Part shown: one piece after another, positions 56,050 to 63,864 of the stretch
How the letters are laid out: each line of letters begins with the position of its first letter
Numbering within the stretch: position 1 is the stretch's first letter
Source of the DNA: Erythrobacter ani
GTDB lineage: Bacteria; Pseudomonadota; Alphaproteobacteria; Sphingomonadales; Sphingomonadaceae
Assembly: GCF_019204025.1 (NCBI RefSeq)
Contig: NZ_JAGSPB010000001.1
Coordinates: forward strand, 806,001 to 870,000
Direction: 5' to 3'
Length of the DNA: 64,000 nt
The notes under the pieces: generated by a model
What the model saw: the letters and a program-made list of their open reading frames with translations, nothing else
Told to the model about the DNA's origin: nothing
Database searches by the model: none
Program-made: the position numbers and the translations under genes

Positions 56050-56458
56050 AGACCTTATTGATCGCGCGCATGCTCTTGCCGAAGAGAGCTTCCTCGCAGG
56101 ATCGGGTCCGGGCGGGCAGAACGCGAACAAGGTCGCAACCGAAGTCCAGTTGCGAGTGAACATTTACGCGCTGCGCCTGCCGCCGCCCGTCTTCGCACGA
56201 TTGCGCGATCTCGCCGGATCGAAGCTTACCTCCGCTGGCGATCTGCTGATCACCGCGCGCCAGCACCGCACACAGGATGCGAACCGGCAGGCGGCGCGTG
56301 ACAAGCTGGAGGACATTCTTGAGTCCGCGCACCGCCAGCCCAAAAAGCGCGCCAAGACGCGGGTCAACAGGATCGGCAAGACCAAGAGGCTGAAATCCAA
56401 GAAAGCACGCGGCGAGGTGAAGGCAAAGCGCGGCAAGGTAAGCCGCTCGGATTGGTGA
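56042..56458 (+). CDS. arfB: Ribosome-rescue peptidyl-tRNA hydrolase ArfB
   Basis: ArfB releases stalled ribosomes by hydrolysing peptidyl-tRNA. The 138 residues have the release-factor motif GSGPGGQNANKVATEV (GGQ near residue 25), the fold segment RHRTQDANRQAA and a long, very basic C-terminal tail (KKRAKTRVNRIGKTKRLKSKK...), which enters the empty mRNA channel. The protein is intact and of normal length. It is the last gene of the pabBC operon and overlaps the pseudouridine synthase gene. Confidence 0.94.
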   Translation: MDKDLIDRAHALAEESFLAGSGPGGQNANKVATEVQLRVNIYALRLPPPVFARLRDLAGSKLTSAGDLLITARQHRTQDANRQAARDKLEDILESAHRQPKKRAKTRVNRIGKTKRLKSKKARGEVKAKRGKVSRSDW

Positions 56459-56599
56459 GCCTGCTGCGCCGCAATGCTTGACTTTTCCCCGTGAATCGGC
56501 AATTGGCGCGCATCTGATGGCGGTGCACCACGTGAATGGGCGCGCCGCTTTATATTTTCTGGCCGATATCGGCCCACCAGACAGATTTAGGATACCGCC

Positions 56600-56767
56600 A
56601 TGGCGAAGCCCGCAACCGTCAAGATCAAGCTCGTCTCGACCGAGGGCACGGGCTTTTATTACACGACCAAGAAGAATCCGCGCAACATCACCGAGAAGAT
56701 GGTGTTCCGGAAATACGATCCGGTCGCGAGAAAGCACGTCGAATTCAAAGAAGCGAAGATCAAGTAA
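56600..56767 (+). CDS. rpmG: 50S ribosomal protein L33
   Basis: The 55-residue ribosomal protein reads [18 protein letters not shown] then [17 protein letters not shown] and [18 protein letters not shown], a standard L33. The zinc-binding cysteines of the C+ type are absent, so this is the zinc-free form. AGGA lies 7 bases before the ATG. It has its own 141-base upstream region, which contains a TTGACT (56478-56483) but no clearly spaced -10. Confidence 0.96.
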   Translation: MAKPATVKIKLVSTEGTGFYYTTKKNPRNITEKMVFRKYDPVARKHVEFKEAKIK

Positions 56768-56879
56768 GACTTCGTCTGAACGAGGTGAGCCGCGCTTGAG
56801 ACGCATTCACCTTGCCCCTTGAATTCTCTCCAGTTCAGCCACAGTTCAACGCTTCGTCCCTAGTGATCGAGGCATGACA

Positions 56880-57557
56880 ATGCTGAACAGTTTTCTTTCC
56901 AGCCGGCTCGCCCGGATAACCACCGCTGGGATTGCGGGCGCGCTTGCGCTGACGCTTCCCGCAGCTCTGCCATTCGAACCCGTACCGGCTGCAAAAGCGC
57001 AGACGAGCAACGCCGATCTTGACCGCGCCGTCGCCGCGCTTCGCGCGATTTCCACCATGCGCGCCAATTTTTCGCAGACCGACCGTGCTGGCAATGTCGC
57101 GAATGGCACGATGACATTAAAACGACCGGGCAAGATTCGGTTCGATTATGGTAAGGATGCAGACCTGCTGGTCGTGTCCAATGGCCGGTCGCTCTACATG
57201 GTCGATTACGAGGTTCGGCAGGTTGAACGCTGGCCGATCAGGAAATCGCCTCTTGGCGCCCTGCTCGATCCCAGCCGCGACATGAAGAAATACGGTAAAC
57301 TGAACCCGACTGGCAATCCGGACGTGCTCAGCATCGAGGTTCGTGACCCGGATCGACCCGAGTTTGGTGTTATCAATCTTATTTTCGTGCGCAATTCCAG
57401 TGCGCCAGGAGGCCTCGAGCTGACACATTGGGTCGCCCTCGATGCTCAAAACTACCGTACAACCGTCAGGCTTTCGAATCACCGGTATGGAATGACGGTT
57501 GCCGAGAGTGCTTTCGAGTTCCGCGATCCGCGCAGATCATCTCGTCGACCACGGTGA
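56880..57557 (+). CDS. lolA: LolA family outer-membrane lipoprotein carrier
   Basis: LolA shuttles lipoproteins across the periplasm from LolCDE to LolB or an equivalent. The 225 residues have a long signal peptide (about 1-38, ending AAKA-QT) and the LolA half-barrel with the pattern 'L..I.TM.A.FSQ.D..G....G.M.L.RPGK.RF.Y' and later 'RKSPLGALLDPS'. The C-terminal end is basic (DPRRSSRRPR). The ATG at 56880 is chosen because GAGG is 7 bases upstream; ATG at 56874 is too close to it. Its lipoprotein clients include products of several genes in this window. Confidence 0.9.
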   Translation: MLNSFLSSRLARITTAGIAGALALTLPAALPFEPVPAAKAQTSNADLDRAVAALRAISTMRANFSQTDRAGNVANGTMTLKRPGKIRFDYGKDADLLVVSNGRSLYMVDYEVRQVERWPIRKSPLGALLDPSRDMKKYGKLNPTGNPDVLSIEVRDPDRPEFGVINLIFVRNSSAPGGLELTHWVALDAQNYRTTVRLSNHRYGMTVAESAFEFRDPRRSSRRPR

Positions 57558-57732
57558 ACGCTTCAACCTTTAGAAGTTGTAAGATTGCGACAAGTTCCAG
57601 TCGAAATTCATGTACGCGCAAGTGAAAACCTAGTATTAATACTGCACAAGTCGGTCGAGGAGCGGGTTTCCCCCCTGTTGCCCATTCTTTGAAAAAGCCG
57701 ATTTGTGCAAGCGTGACGAACGCTAAAAGGAG

Positions 57733-57770
57733 CCCCTGTCCCACCGCCCCCGGGACAGGGGTTTTCTTTT
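57733..57770 (+). terminator. Strong rho-independent terminator downstream of lolA
   Basis: A 10-bp stem, CCCCTGTCCC (57733-57742) with GGGACAGGGG (57752-57761), is followed by TTTTCTTTT. It lies 175 bases past the lolA stop. A small hairpin AGCGT/ACGCT precedes it (57710-57724). It may end lolA mRNA or a separate small RNA. Confidence 0.88.
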
Positions 57771-57791
57771 GCTAACTTCGATTAAAATCGA

Positions 57792-59216
57792 TCACTGCCA
57801 GCCGAACGCGCTGCGAATGATGTCGTAGATGACATTCTGTTCGATCACGCCGCGTGCGTTTTCGGAACCGGGGCCGCTGGCATAGAGCGCCACATCTTCC
57901 CCGGCATGTGTTTCGCTGCCGGTGGGTATTGCCGCCTGCTGGCGCGCCTCAATGCCGGTTTCAGGAACTGGCCGTTCTGCGAGGTTCGCAATCGAGCCAG
58001 GGCCATTGGCATAGCCGAGCGTCGTATATGGCTTCCCGTCCTCGGCGGTAGCGGCCTGCGCGACCTCGTCGCCCGCTTCAGCCGGCGGGACCACCAGACC
58101 AAGGATATCGTTTCCACGCCGAGGGTAGCCGGCGATCGTGAATACGTGGCTGTGATCGGCGGTCACCATGATGAGCGTTTCATCCGGGTCGGTGTTGTCG
58201 ATGGCGTACTGGACGGCGCGCGCAAATTCGAGCGTCTCTTCGAGTGCGTAGCCTGCCCGGCCCGCATGGTGGGCGTGGTCAATACGGCCACCCTCGACCA
58301 TCAGATAATAGCCATCGGGATCGCTCTTTAGCCTTGCGATGGCTTGCGCGGTCATCTCGGTCAGGCTCGGCTCGCTCTCGTCACGTTCGGCATCGGCCAT
58401 GTAATCCATGTGGCTCGCGTCGAAGAGGCCCAGCACCGGTCTGTCCGTGGGGGCAGTGGCCAGCGAAGCCTTGTCCGTCACATAGGTCCCGCCCGTTCGC
58501 GAGGCCCACGCTGCCGGCAGGTCTGCGCCCGGCTCGGCGCGGCGACCGCCTTTTTCCGGTCCGAAGAACGCCGCAGTGCCGCCTCCCAATGCGACGTCCC
58601 ATTCCGCTTCTACAAGCTGCGTCGCAATGTCGTTGCATCCGAGGCCCCGTTGATCTTCGGGCATAGCTGCGTCCGCCTCCCAGCCGCGATCTGCGCTGCG
58701 CGCATAAACGCTAGCAGGCGTGGCGTGGGTGATGCGAGCAGTGGAGACGATGCCGAGCGCGAGACCGTTTTCCTTCACCTCCTCACCCAGCAGCGGAAGC
58801 GGATTGGCGAGGCCGGATGCGCAATCCCCGCGCACTGTTTCTGGGCCGACGCCCAAAAGCCCGATCTGTGTTTTCTGCCCCGAATGCATTGCCGTGGCTG
58901 TGCCCGCGCTGTCGGGAACCTGCGCATTGGTGTTGTAAGTTTTCACCAGCGCGACATTCTCGAAACCCTCGAAGCTCAGGAGGTTTTCCTCCCCGCTCTC
59001 GCCGCGTTTTTGCCCTTCGTAAATGCGTGCCGCAGTGATGGTTGAAATGCCCATGCCATCGCCAATGAAGAGGATGACATTCTTGGCGGTGCGCTGAGCT
59101 TCGGGCGCAGTTGCGCTCGCACTTTGCAGCGGGGCCGATCCTTCGGAAGGCGTACAGGCGGCGAGCGGCAGGGCGGCAGATGCGGTCAGCAGGGCGAGTT
59201 TGAAGGGACGTATCAT
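57792..59216 (-). CDS. Alkaline phosphatase, lipoprotein form
   Basis: The 474-residue phosphomonoesterase of the PhoA family has a lipobox (LPLAAC, C21), so it is lipid-anchored. The active site includes IGDGMG (metal Asp), the nucleophile Ser in VPDSAGTATAM (about residue 103), and the metal ligands in THATPAS, GGRIDHAHHAG and TADHSHVF. This matches a complete set of the zinc/magnesium ligands. AGGAG lies 10 bases before the ATG. Although phosphate starvation is the usual inducer, I find no good Pho box in the 100-base gap to xthA, with which it is divergent. Confidence 0.92.
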   Translation of the reverse strand: MIRPFKLALLTASAALPLAACTPSEGSAPLQSASATAPEAQRTAKNVILFIGDGMGISTITAARIYEGQKRGESGEENLLSFEGFENVALVKTYNTNAQVPDSAGTATAMHSGQKTQIGLLGVGPETVRGDCASGLANPLPLLGEEVKENGLALGIVSTARITHATPASVYARSADRGWEADAAMPEDQRGLGCNDIATQLVEAEWDVALGGGTAAFFGPEKGGRRAEPGADLPAAWASRTGGTYVTDKASLATAPTDRPVLGLFDASHMDYMADAERDESEPSLTEMTAQAIARLKSDPDGYYLMVEGGRIDHAHHAGRAGYALEETLEFARAVQYAIDNTDPDETLIMVTADHSHVFTIAGYPRRGNDILGLVVPPAEAGDEVAQAATAEDGKPYTTLGYANGPGSIANLAERPVPETGIEARQQAAIPTGSETHAGEDVALYASGPGSENARGVIEQNVIYDIIRSAFGWQ

Positions 59217-59316
59217 CGGCTGGAATCTCCTAAGGCGTGCCCTTCGCTATCGGATGCGAATGCTACGGGAAAGTGAAAGGTGGAGTTTCCGCGCATGTCA
59301 TCCTAAATCGCTGTGC

Positions 59317-60105
59317 ATGGTCTCTGTTGCTACCTGGAACATCAATTCCGTCCGCCTGCGCTTGCCGCTCGTCGAGAAATATCTGCGCGAAGAAGCGCCC
59401 GACATTCTCTGCCTGCAAGAAATCAAATGCCAGGAGCACCAGTTCCCGGCCGAAGCGTTGGCAGCTTTGGGCTACGAACATCAGGCGGTCCATGGGCAGA
59501 AAGGCTATCACGGTGTCGCCACTGTCAGCCGCCTGCCGCTGCGCGAAGTTTCCCGGCATGATTGGCAGGACAATGGCGAGGCTCGCCATGTCGGTGCGGA
59601 GATCATCGGCAAGGACATGATTGTCGAGAACGTTTACGTGCCCGCTGGCGGGGATGTGCCCGACCGCGAGGTAAATGCGAAATTCGGCCAGAAGCTCGAT
59701 TTTCTGGAGCGGATGACGCGCTGGGCAGGATCGATCGATCGGCCGACGCTGATCGTGGGCGATTTCAACATCGCACCGCTCGAAAGCGATGTCTGGAGCC
59801 ACAAGCAGCTGCTGAAGGTGGTCAGCCATACTCCGCTCGAAGTGGATACCCTGCAGGAATTCAAGGACGCGCATGGCTGGACGGACATCGGGCGCGAGCA
59901 TATCCGCGATCCGGAACGCTATTTCAGCTGGTGGTCCTATCGCTCACCCGATTGGCGCAAGAACGACCGGGGGCGCAGGCTCGATCACATGTGGGCAAGC
60001 CCCGATCTTGCAAGACAGGCGATCTCCCACCGCATCCTCGAAGAAGCCCGCAGCTGGGAAAAGCCATCGGACCACATCCCACTCGTCACGGAGTTCGCTC
60101 TCTGA
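59317..60105 (+). CDS. xthA: Exodeoxyribonuclease III
   Basis: The 262-residue AP endonuclease and 3'-5' exonuclease acts in base excision repair. It begins VATWNINSVRLRLP, with catalytic Glu in CLQEIKCQ, then GYHGVATVSRLPL, VYVPAGGDV, the Asp-Asn pair in VGDFNIAP, and the C-terminal DRGRRLDHMWASPDL and SDHIPLV. All motifs of the EEP family are present. The ATG at 59317 is the natural start; upstream frame overlaps the alkaline phosphatase gene. The next gene overlaps this stop by 4 bases, and GNAT follows. Confidence 0.93.
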   Translation: MVSVATWNINSVRLRLPLVEKYLREEAPDILCLQEIKCQEHQFPAEALAALGYEHQAVHGQKGYHGVATVSRLPLREVSRHDWQDNGEARHVGAEIIGKDMIVENVYVPAGGDVPDREVNAKFGQKLDFLERMTRWAGSIDRPTLIVGDFNIAPLESDVWSHKQLLKVVSHTPLEVDTLQEFKDAHGWTDIGREHIRDPERYFSWWSYRSPDWRKNDRGRRLDHMWASPDLARQAISHRILEEARSWEKPSDHIPLVTEFAL

Positions 60106-61172
60106 TTGAATCCGCGACACCGGCCCGGCGAGCCGCGCAGGCGGTCGATGCCTTGCGCCATGGCTGGCCACTCGCCTTTGCGAATGGCCCCGTGCTGCTT
60201 CCGGTGGAGACAGCCATTGCAAGCGGAGCCACAGCAAGCCGCATGCTGATTTCATCGGCGCGCGCGGTAACGCTCAAACTCGCCAACCAGCTTGAGGCGG
60301 CGGCTCCGCATGAGCCGGTCCTCATTCGCGGCGGCGAGCGGTTCGACATGAGTGCGGCGGTGCCGATTGCGGACCCTGCGCTCGACCTTCGCAACCCATT
60401 GAAAGGACCGTTCAAAGCCGAGGCGATCGAATGGGAGGTAGCAGCGAAAGCCGCAATGGAGTTGGCCCGCATCGCCGGAATCCTCCCCGCTTTCATGGTC
60501 GATCCCGACAATGCGGGCGAGGCGCAGCCCATCGCCGCAAGCGACCTCGTTCACTACGCCGATGCAGGAGCGCTCAAAATCATCACGCGGGCCCGGTTGC
60601 CGGTCAGTGCGAGCGACACTGCCGAAATCGTCGCGTTCCGATCATCGGCGGACACGCGCGAACATGTCGCGCTGATCATCGGGAAGCAGCGCGGCGACAG
60701 CGCTCCATTGGTCAGGCTCCATTCCGAATGCCTCACCGGCGACATCCTCGGCAGCCTCAAATGCGATTGCGGACCGCAGCTCGATGCGGCGCTGCGGGCG
60801 ATGGCCGACCATGCCGAGGCGGATGGCGGCTGGGGTGCGCTTCTCTATATGCGGCAGGAGGGTCGCGGAATCGGACTCGTGAACAAGCTGCGCGCTTACC
60901 GCCTGCAGGACGAAGGCTTCGACACCGTAGATGCAAACCAGCGCCTGGGCCTGCCGGATGAAGCGCGCGATTTTGCGACAGCAGCGCGGATGCTACAATT
61001 GCTCGGCGCAACGACGATCCGCCTGATGACCAACAATCCGGCAAAGGTCGAAGCGCTGGAGCAGGCAGGGATCAATGTGACCGAGAGGGTTCAGCATCAG
61101 CTTCCCGATAATCCGCATAATGCGCACTATCTGGCCACGAAGCGCGACAGATCGGGACACTTGCTGAAATGA
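60102..61172 (+). CDS. ribA: GTP cyclohydrolase II (riboflavin synthesis), apparent CTG start
   Basis: This enzyme opens the GTP ring in the first step of riboflavin synthesis. The 356 residues contain the zinc Cys pattern ECLTGDILGSLKCDCG (about 212-228) and RQEGRGIGLVNKLRAYRLQDEG, with the catalytic Tyr expected nearby. Residues about 1-140 form a GCHII N-terminal extension typical of alphaproteobacteria. No ATG, GTG or TTG fits the expected start: family similarity begins at ARRAAQAVDALRHG. A CTG at 60102 overlaps the xthA stop (CTGA) and has GGAG 8 bases upstream, so it is the best candidate. Confidence 0.85.
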   Translation: MIESATPARRAAQAVDALRHGWPLAFANGPVLLPVETAIASGATASRMLISSARAVTLKLANQLEAAAPHEPVLIRGGERFDMSAAVPIADPALDLRNPLKGPFKAEAIEWEVAAKAAMELARIAGILPAFMVDPDNAGEAQPIAASDLVHYADAGALKIITRARLPVSASDTAEIVAFRSSADTREHVALIIGKQRGDSAPLVRLHSECLTGDILGSLKCDCGPQLDAALRAMADHAEADGGWGALLYMRQEGRGIGLVNKLRAYRLQDEGFDTVDANQRLGLPDEARDFATAARMLQLLGATTIRLMTNNPAKVEALEQAGINVTERVQHQLPDNPHNAHYLATKRDRSGHLLK

Positions 61173-61681
61173 ACGGCCCCGAAATCCCGATAACGATCCG
61201 CCCGGAAGCGCCCGGCGATGTGGACATCATCCATGCGCTGACCGAAGCAGCTTTCAAGGAGATGCCGTTCTCCGAAGGCGACGAGCAGCATCTGGTCGAT
61301 CGTCTCCGCGGCGATGGCGACCTGACCTTGTCTCTGGTCGCCGAAGACGGTGAGCGGATCGTCGGTCATATCGCGTTCTCCCCCGTCACCATAACCGACG
61401 GCGCGCACGACTGGTTTGGTCTGGGGCCGGTCTCGGTCTGGCCAGAAATCCAGCAGCGCGGTATCGGCGGCGCGCTCATCAAGCGGGGTATCGCGGACCT
61501 GCGTCAAAGGGGCGCGAAGGGAATAGTCCTGCTCGGCAGCAATGTGTATTACCCGCGCTTCGGATTCGAGCATAAGCCGCAGCTGACCTATCCCGGACCG
61601 CCGCCCGAATTCTTCCAGAGCCTTCTGCTCGATGGGGAATGGCCCAAGGGCGAAGTAAGCTACGCACCTGCTTTTGGCTGA
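61169..61681 (+). CDS. GNAT family N-acetyltransferase (YhbS-like)
   Basis: The 170-residue acetyltransferase has TIRPEAPGDVDIIHALTEAAF at the start and the acetyl-CoA site in VWPEIQQRGIGGALIKRGI (about 90-108), containing Q-x-x-G-I-G. The C-terminal part GSNVYYPRFGFEHK matches the YhbS group. The substrate is unknown; the coupling to ribA (ATGA overlap) probably reflects operon packing. It converges with the 40-residue membrane protein gene. Confidence 0.88.
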   Translation: MNGPEIPITIRPEAPGDVDIIHALTEAAFKEMPFSEGDEQHLVDRLRGDGDLTLSLVAEDGERIVGHIAFSPVTITDGAHDWFGLGPVSVWPEIQQRGIGGALIKRGIADLRQRGAKGIVLLGSNVYYPRFGFEHKPQLTYPGPPPEFFQSLLLDGEWPKGEVSYAPAFG

Positions 61682-61688
61682 AAAGGTG

Positions 61689-61811
61689 TCAGGCCAGGAA
61701 GGCCGCCGCAACGATTGCCGTGACACAGAGAACCATGACCACAACGCTGGCCCAGATCAAAGGCTGGGACAGTATCGGTTCAGGCCGCTCGGAAGTGTTC
61801 AATCGAGACAT
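61689..61811 (-). CDS. 40-residue single-span membrane protein
   Basis: The small reading frame starts at an ATG with AGGGAGAGG directly upstream, a very strong ribosome-binding site. It encodes a 17-residue polar N-terminus (MSRLNTSERPEPILSQP) followed by a hydrophobic segment (LIWASVVVMVLCVTAIVAAA) that would span the membrane once, and it stops at once after FLA. It fits known classes of tiny bacterial membrane proteins, though the sequence is not one I recognise. It is convergent with the GNAT gene, 7 bases away. It would be missed by usual length cut-offs. Confidence 0.65.
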   Translation of the reverse strand: MSRLNTSERPEPILSQPLIWASVVVMVLCVTAIVAAAFLA

Positions 61812-61986
61812 GCCTCTCCCTACCAAAAGAGGGTTGAGGATACGTTAACCATGATGTGCCGGCGCTCCATATCGCCGCGCCCATCTACCGCAATTCCCGC
61901 TTGGCGATTGGCCACCCTCTTCGCTACACCCGGCCTAGACCGAGCAGCTGCGTTTGTTCGTGATCGTATAATTAGGAGGATGATCC

Positions 61987-62337
61987 ATGAAGAATTTCAC
62001 CCGCTTCGCCTTGGTCGGCGCCGCCTCTGCAGCACTCGCTGCCTGCGGAAGCTCCGATGACGCATCGAGCGACCTCGAAGTCGATACCGTTGAAATTCCC
62101 GCCGACGAAGCGCTCGAACCGGTGACAGAGGAGCCAGTTGAAGATCCCGCAGCCAACCTCGACAATGTCGAAGAACCCGCCGCGGTCGACACCCAGACAG
62201 CGACCGAAGCCGCAGACGCGGCCGAGGATGTCGCGGCAGCCGTTGAAGCCGCCGAGGCTGCAGAAGCAGCCGCTGCAGCCGATGCAGCCGATGCCGCAGC
62301 CGCAGCGGATGCAGCCTCATCGCTTGAGGTCGAGTGA
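61987..62337 (+). CDS. Small Ala/Asp/Glu-rich lipoprotein
   Basis: The 116-residue protein has a lipoprotein signal (lipobox LAAC, C20) and a mature part made mostly of A, D, E and V: DLEVDTVEIPADEALEPVTEEP, then a long run of AADAAE-type repeats, ending SSLEVE. It has a strongly negative charge and may be an extended helix or unfolded. No fold is recognisable. AGGAGG lies 7 bases before the ATG. A TATAAT at 61967-61972 is too close upstream to leave the ribosome-binding site intact and is probably not the promoter. The next lipoprotein gene overlaps its stop. Confidence 0.8.
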   Translation: MKNFTRFALVGAASAALAACGSSDDASSDLEVDTVEIPADEALEPVTEEPVEDPAANLDNVEEPAAVDTQTATEAADAAEDVAAAVEAAEAAEAAAAADAADAAAAADAASSLEVE

Positions 62338-62609
62338 TCTCGTCGCTCACCAGGCTCGCGCTTCGATCTGGGACAGGTCGGATTGCGGGGCTTGGTTTGG
62401 CGTGCGCCGCGCTGGCCGCTTGCAGCGAACCTCCGGGCGCCGCGCCTGGTGAAGTCAGCGCAGGAGAGAAGCGCGCGCTGGAGGAGGCAGCCGAGATGCT
62501 CGGCGAGCGCCGCTTTCCCGAACAAGCAGCGCCAGAGTCCGGCCAGCTGGCGAGTGACGAACCGACCGCGCGACAAAGCTCCGAATTGACAGGCGACAGC
62601 GCCGAATAA
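62334..62609 (+). CDS. Second small lipoprotein, overlapping the first
   Basis: This 91-residue protein starts at GTG (GTGA overlap with the previous stop). Its lipobox is ALAAC (C30), after a hydrophobic segment ARIAGLGLACAALAAC-like. The mature part is short and polar: SEPPGAAPGEVSAGEKRALEEAAEMLGERRFP, then a low-complexity tail. No family is recognised. The shared operon with an acidic lipoprotein suggests related functions. The acyl-CoA dehydrogenase gene starts 43 bases downstream. Confidence 0.72.
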   Translation: MISSLTRLALRSGTGRIAGLGLACAALAACSEPPGAAPGEVSAGEKRALEEAAEMLGERRFPEQAAPESGQLASDEPTARQSSELTGDSAE

Positions 62610-62652
62610 ATGCGGCCACAAGGCCGATCCTAGCCCAAAGGACCCACGTGCG

Positions 62653-63864
62653 ATGAATGCCCCGACCAATCCTGTTCGATCCAATCCCGGCATGGACGAC
62701 GATACGTTCGAACAATTCGCTGAACAGCTCGACCGCTATGTCAAGGAACGGCTGATCCCAGCAGAAGCGGACATGATCGAGGCCGATGCAGTACCGCCGG
62801 AGATCGTCGACGAGATGCGCGAAATGGGTCTGTTCGGCATCAGCGTGCCTGAAGAATATGGCGGCGCGGGCCTCAACGTCACGCAATATGCGCGGGTGGT
62901 AAACGCCATGAGCTACGCCGCGCCCGCGTTCCGCTCCATCTTCTCGATCAATGTCGGCATGTTCGCGAGCGCGCTGAAAAACGGCGCTACCGAAGAACAG
63001 CGACAGGAATGGTATCCCAAGCTGGTCGAGGGAAAAATCGCTTGTTTCGGCCTTACCGAGCCGGGATCCGGCAGCGACAGCGCGGCGATGCAGACGACCG
63101 CGACGCCCAATCCCGATGGTAATGGCTGGGTGCTCAACGGGACCAAGCGCTACATCACCAACGCACCGCACGCGGACGTCGCTCTGATCATGGCGCGCAC
63201 CGACAAAGAGGCGTTGCCCAAGAATGCTCATGTCAGTGCTTTCCTGGTGCCGATGAATACGCCGGGCATTTCGACCGGATCGCCGGACAGAAAAATGGGC
63301 CAGTCCGGCAGCCATATCTCGGACATCATGCTCGACGATGTGAAGGTTACGGGCGATGCGCTACTGGGCGGCGAGACCGGCAAGGGTTTCCGGTTCGCGA
63401 TGCAAAGTCTCGACAACGGTCGTATATCGGTAGGTGCAGCGGCAACTGGTTACGCCCGCCGCGCTCTCAATTCCGCCCTGCGCTATGCCAATGAACGCAA
63501 GGCATTCGGCGAACCGATAGCCCGTTTCCAGCTGATCCAGGCGATGCTCGCGGACAGCGAGACGGAGATTTATGCCGCCGAATGCATGATGAGGGACGTG
63601 ACCGAGCGCGCCGACCGGGGCGAGAACATCATTACCAAAGCTGCCGCATTCAAGGTTTTCGCTTCCGAAATGTGCGGCCGTGTCGTCGATCGGGTAGTGC
63701 AGATTTACGGCGGCGCAGGCTATCTCGCCGAATACGATGCCGAGCGGTTTTACCGCGATGCGCGGATTTATCGGATTTATGAAGGCACCACGCAGATCCT
63801 CCAGCTCCAGATCGCCAAGCATATGCTGCGCGAATGGGAAGCGCAGCACGGGTCCGCCGCTTAA
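62653..63864 (+). CDS. Acyl-CoA dehydrogenase
   Basis: The 403-residue FAD enzyme introduces the 2,3-double bond in an acyl-CoA. It shows CFGLTEPGSGSDSAAMQTTA (FAD and substrate site), YITNAPHADVALIMARTD, the ACAD segment RKAFGEPIARFQLIQAMLAD, and the catalytic Glu in RIYEGTTQILQLQIAK, the usual C-terminal position. The preferred chain length is unknown. It is joined to the CoA-transferase gene by a one-base overlap (TAATG), so the pair probably acts on the same substrate. Confidence 0.92.
   Translation: MNAPTNPVRSNPGMDDDTFEQFAEQLDRYVKERLIPAEADMIEADAVPPEIVDEMREMGLFGISVPEEYGGAGLNVTQYARVVNAMSYAAPAFRSIFSINVGMFASALKNGATEEQRQEWYPKLVEGKIACFGLTEPGSGSDSAAMQTTATPNPDGNGWVLNGTKRYITNAPHADVALIMARTDKEALPKNAHVSAFLVPMNTPGISTGSPDRKMGQSGSHISDIMLDDVKVTGDALLGGETGKGFRFAMQSLDNGRISVGAAATGYARRALNSALRYANERKAFGEPIARFQLIQAMLADSETEIYAAECMMRDVTERADRGENIITKAAAFKVFASEMCGRVVDRVVQIYGGAGYLAEYDAERFYRDARIYRIYEGTTQILQLQIAKHMLREWEAQHGSAA

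Noticed and set aside
59217..59316. Possible Pho box between alkaline phosphatase and xthA
   Set aside because: Only a single TGACAT is present; no second half-site at 11-base spacing.
61967..61972. TATAAT before the first small lipoprotein gene
   Set aside because: A transcript starting 6-7 bases downstream would begin inside the AGGAGG ribosome-binding site, and no -35 is found at a suitable distance.
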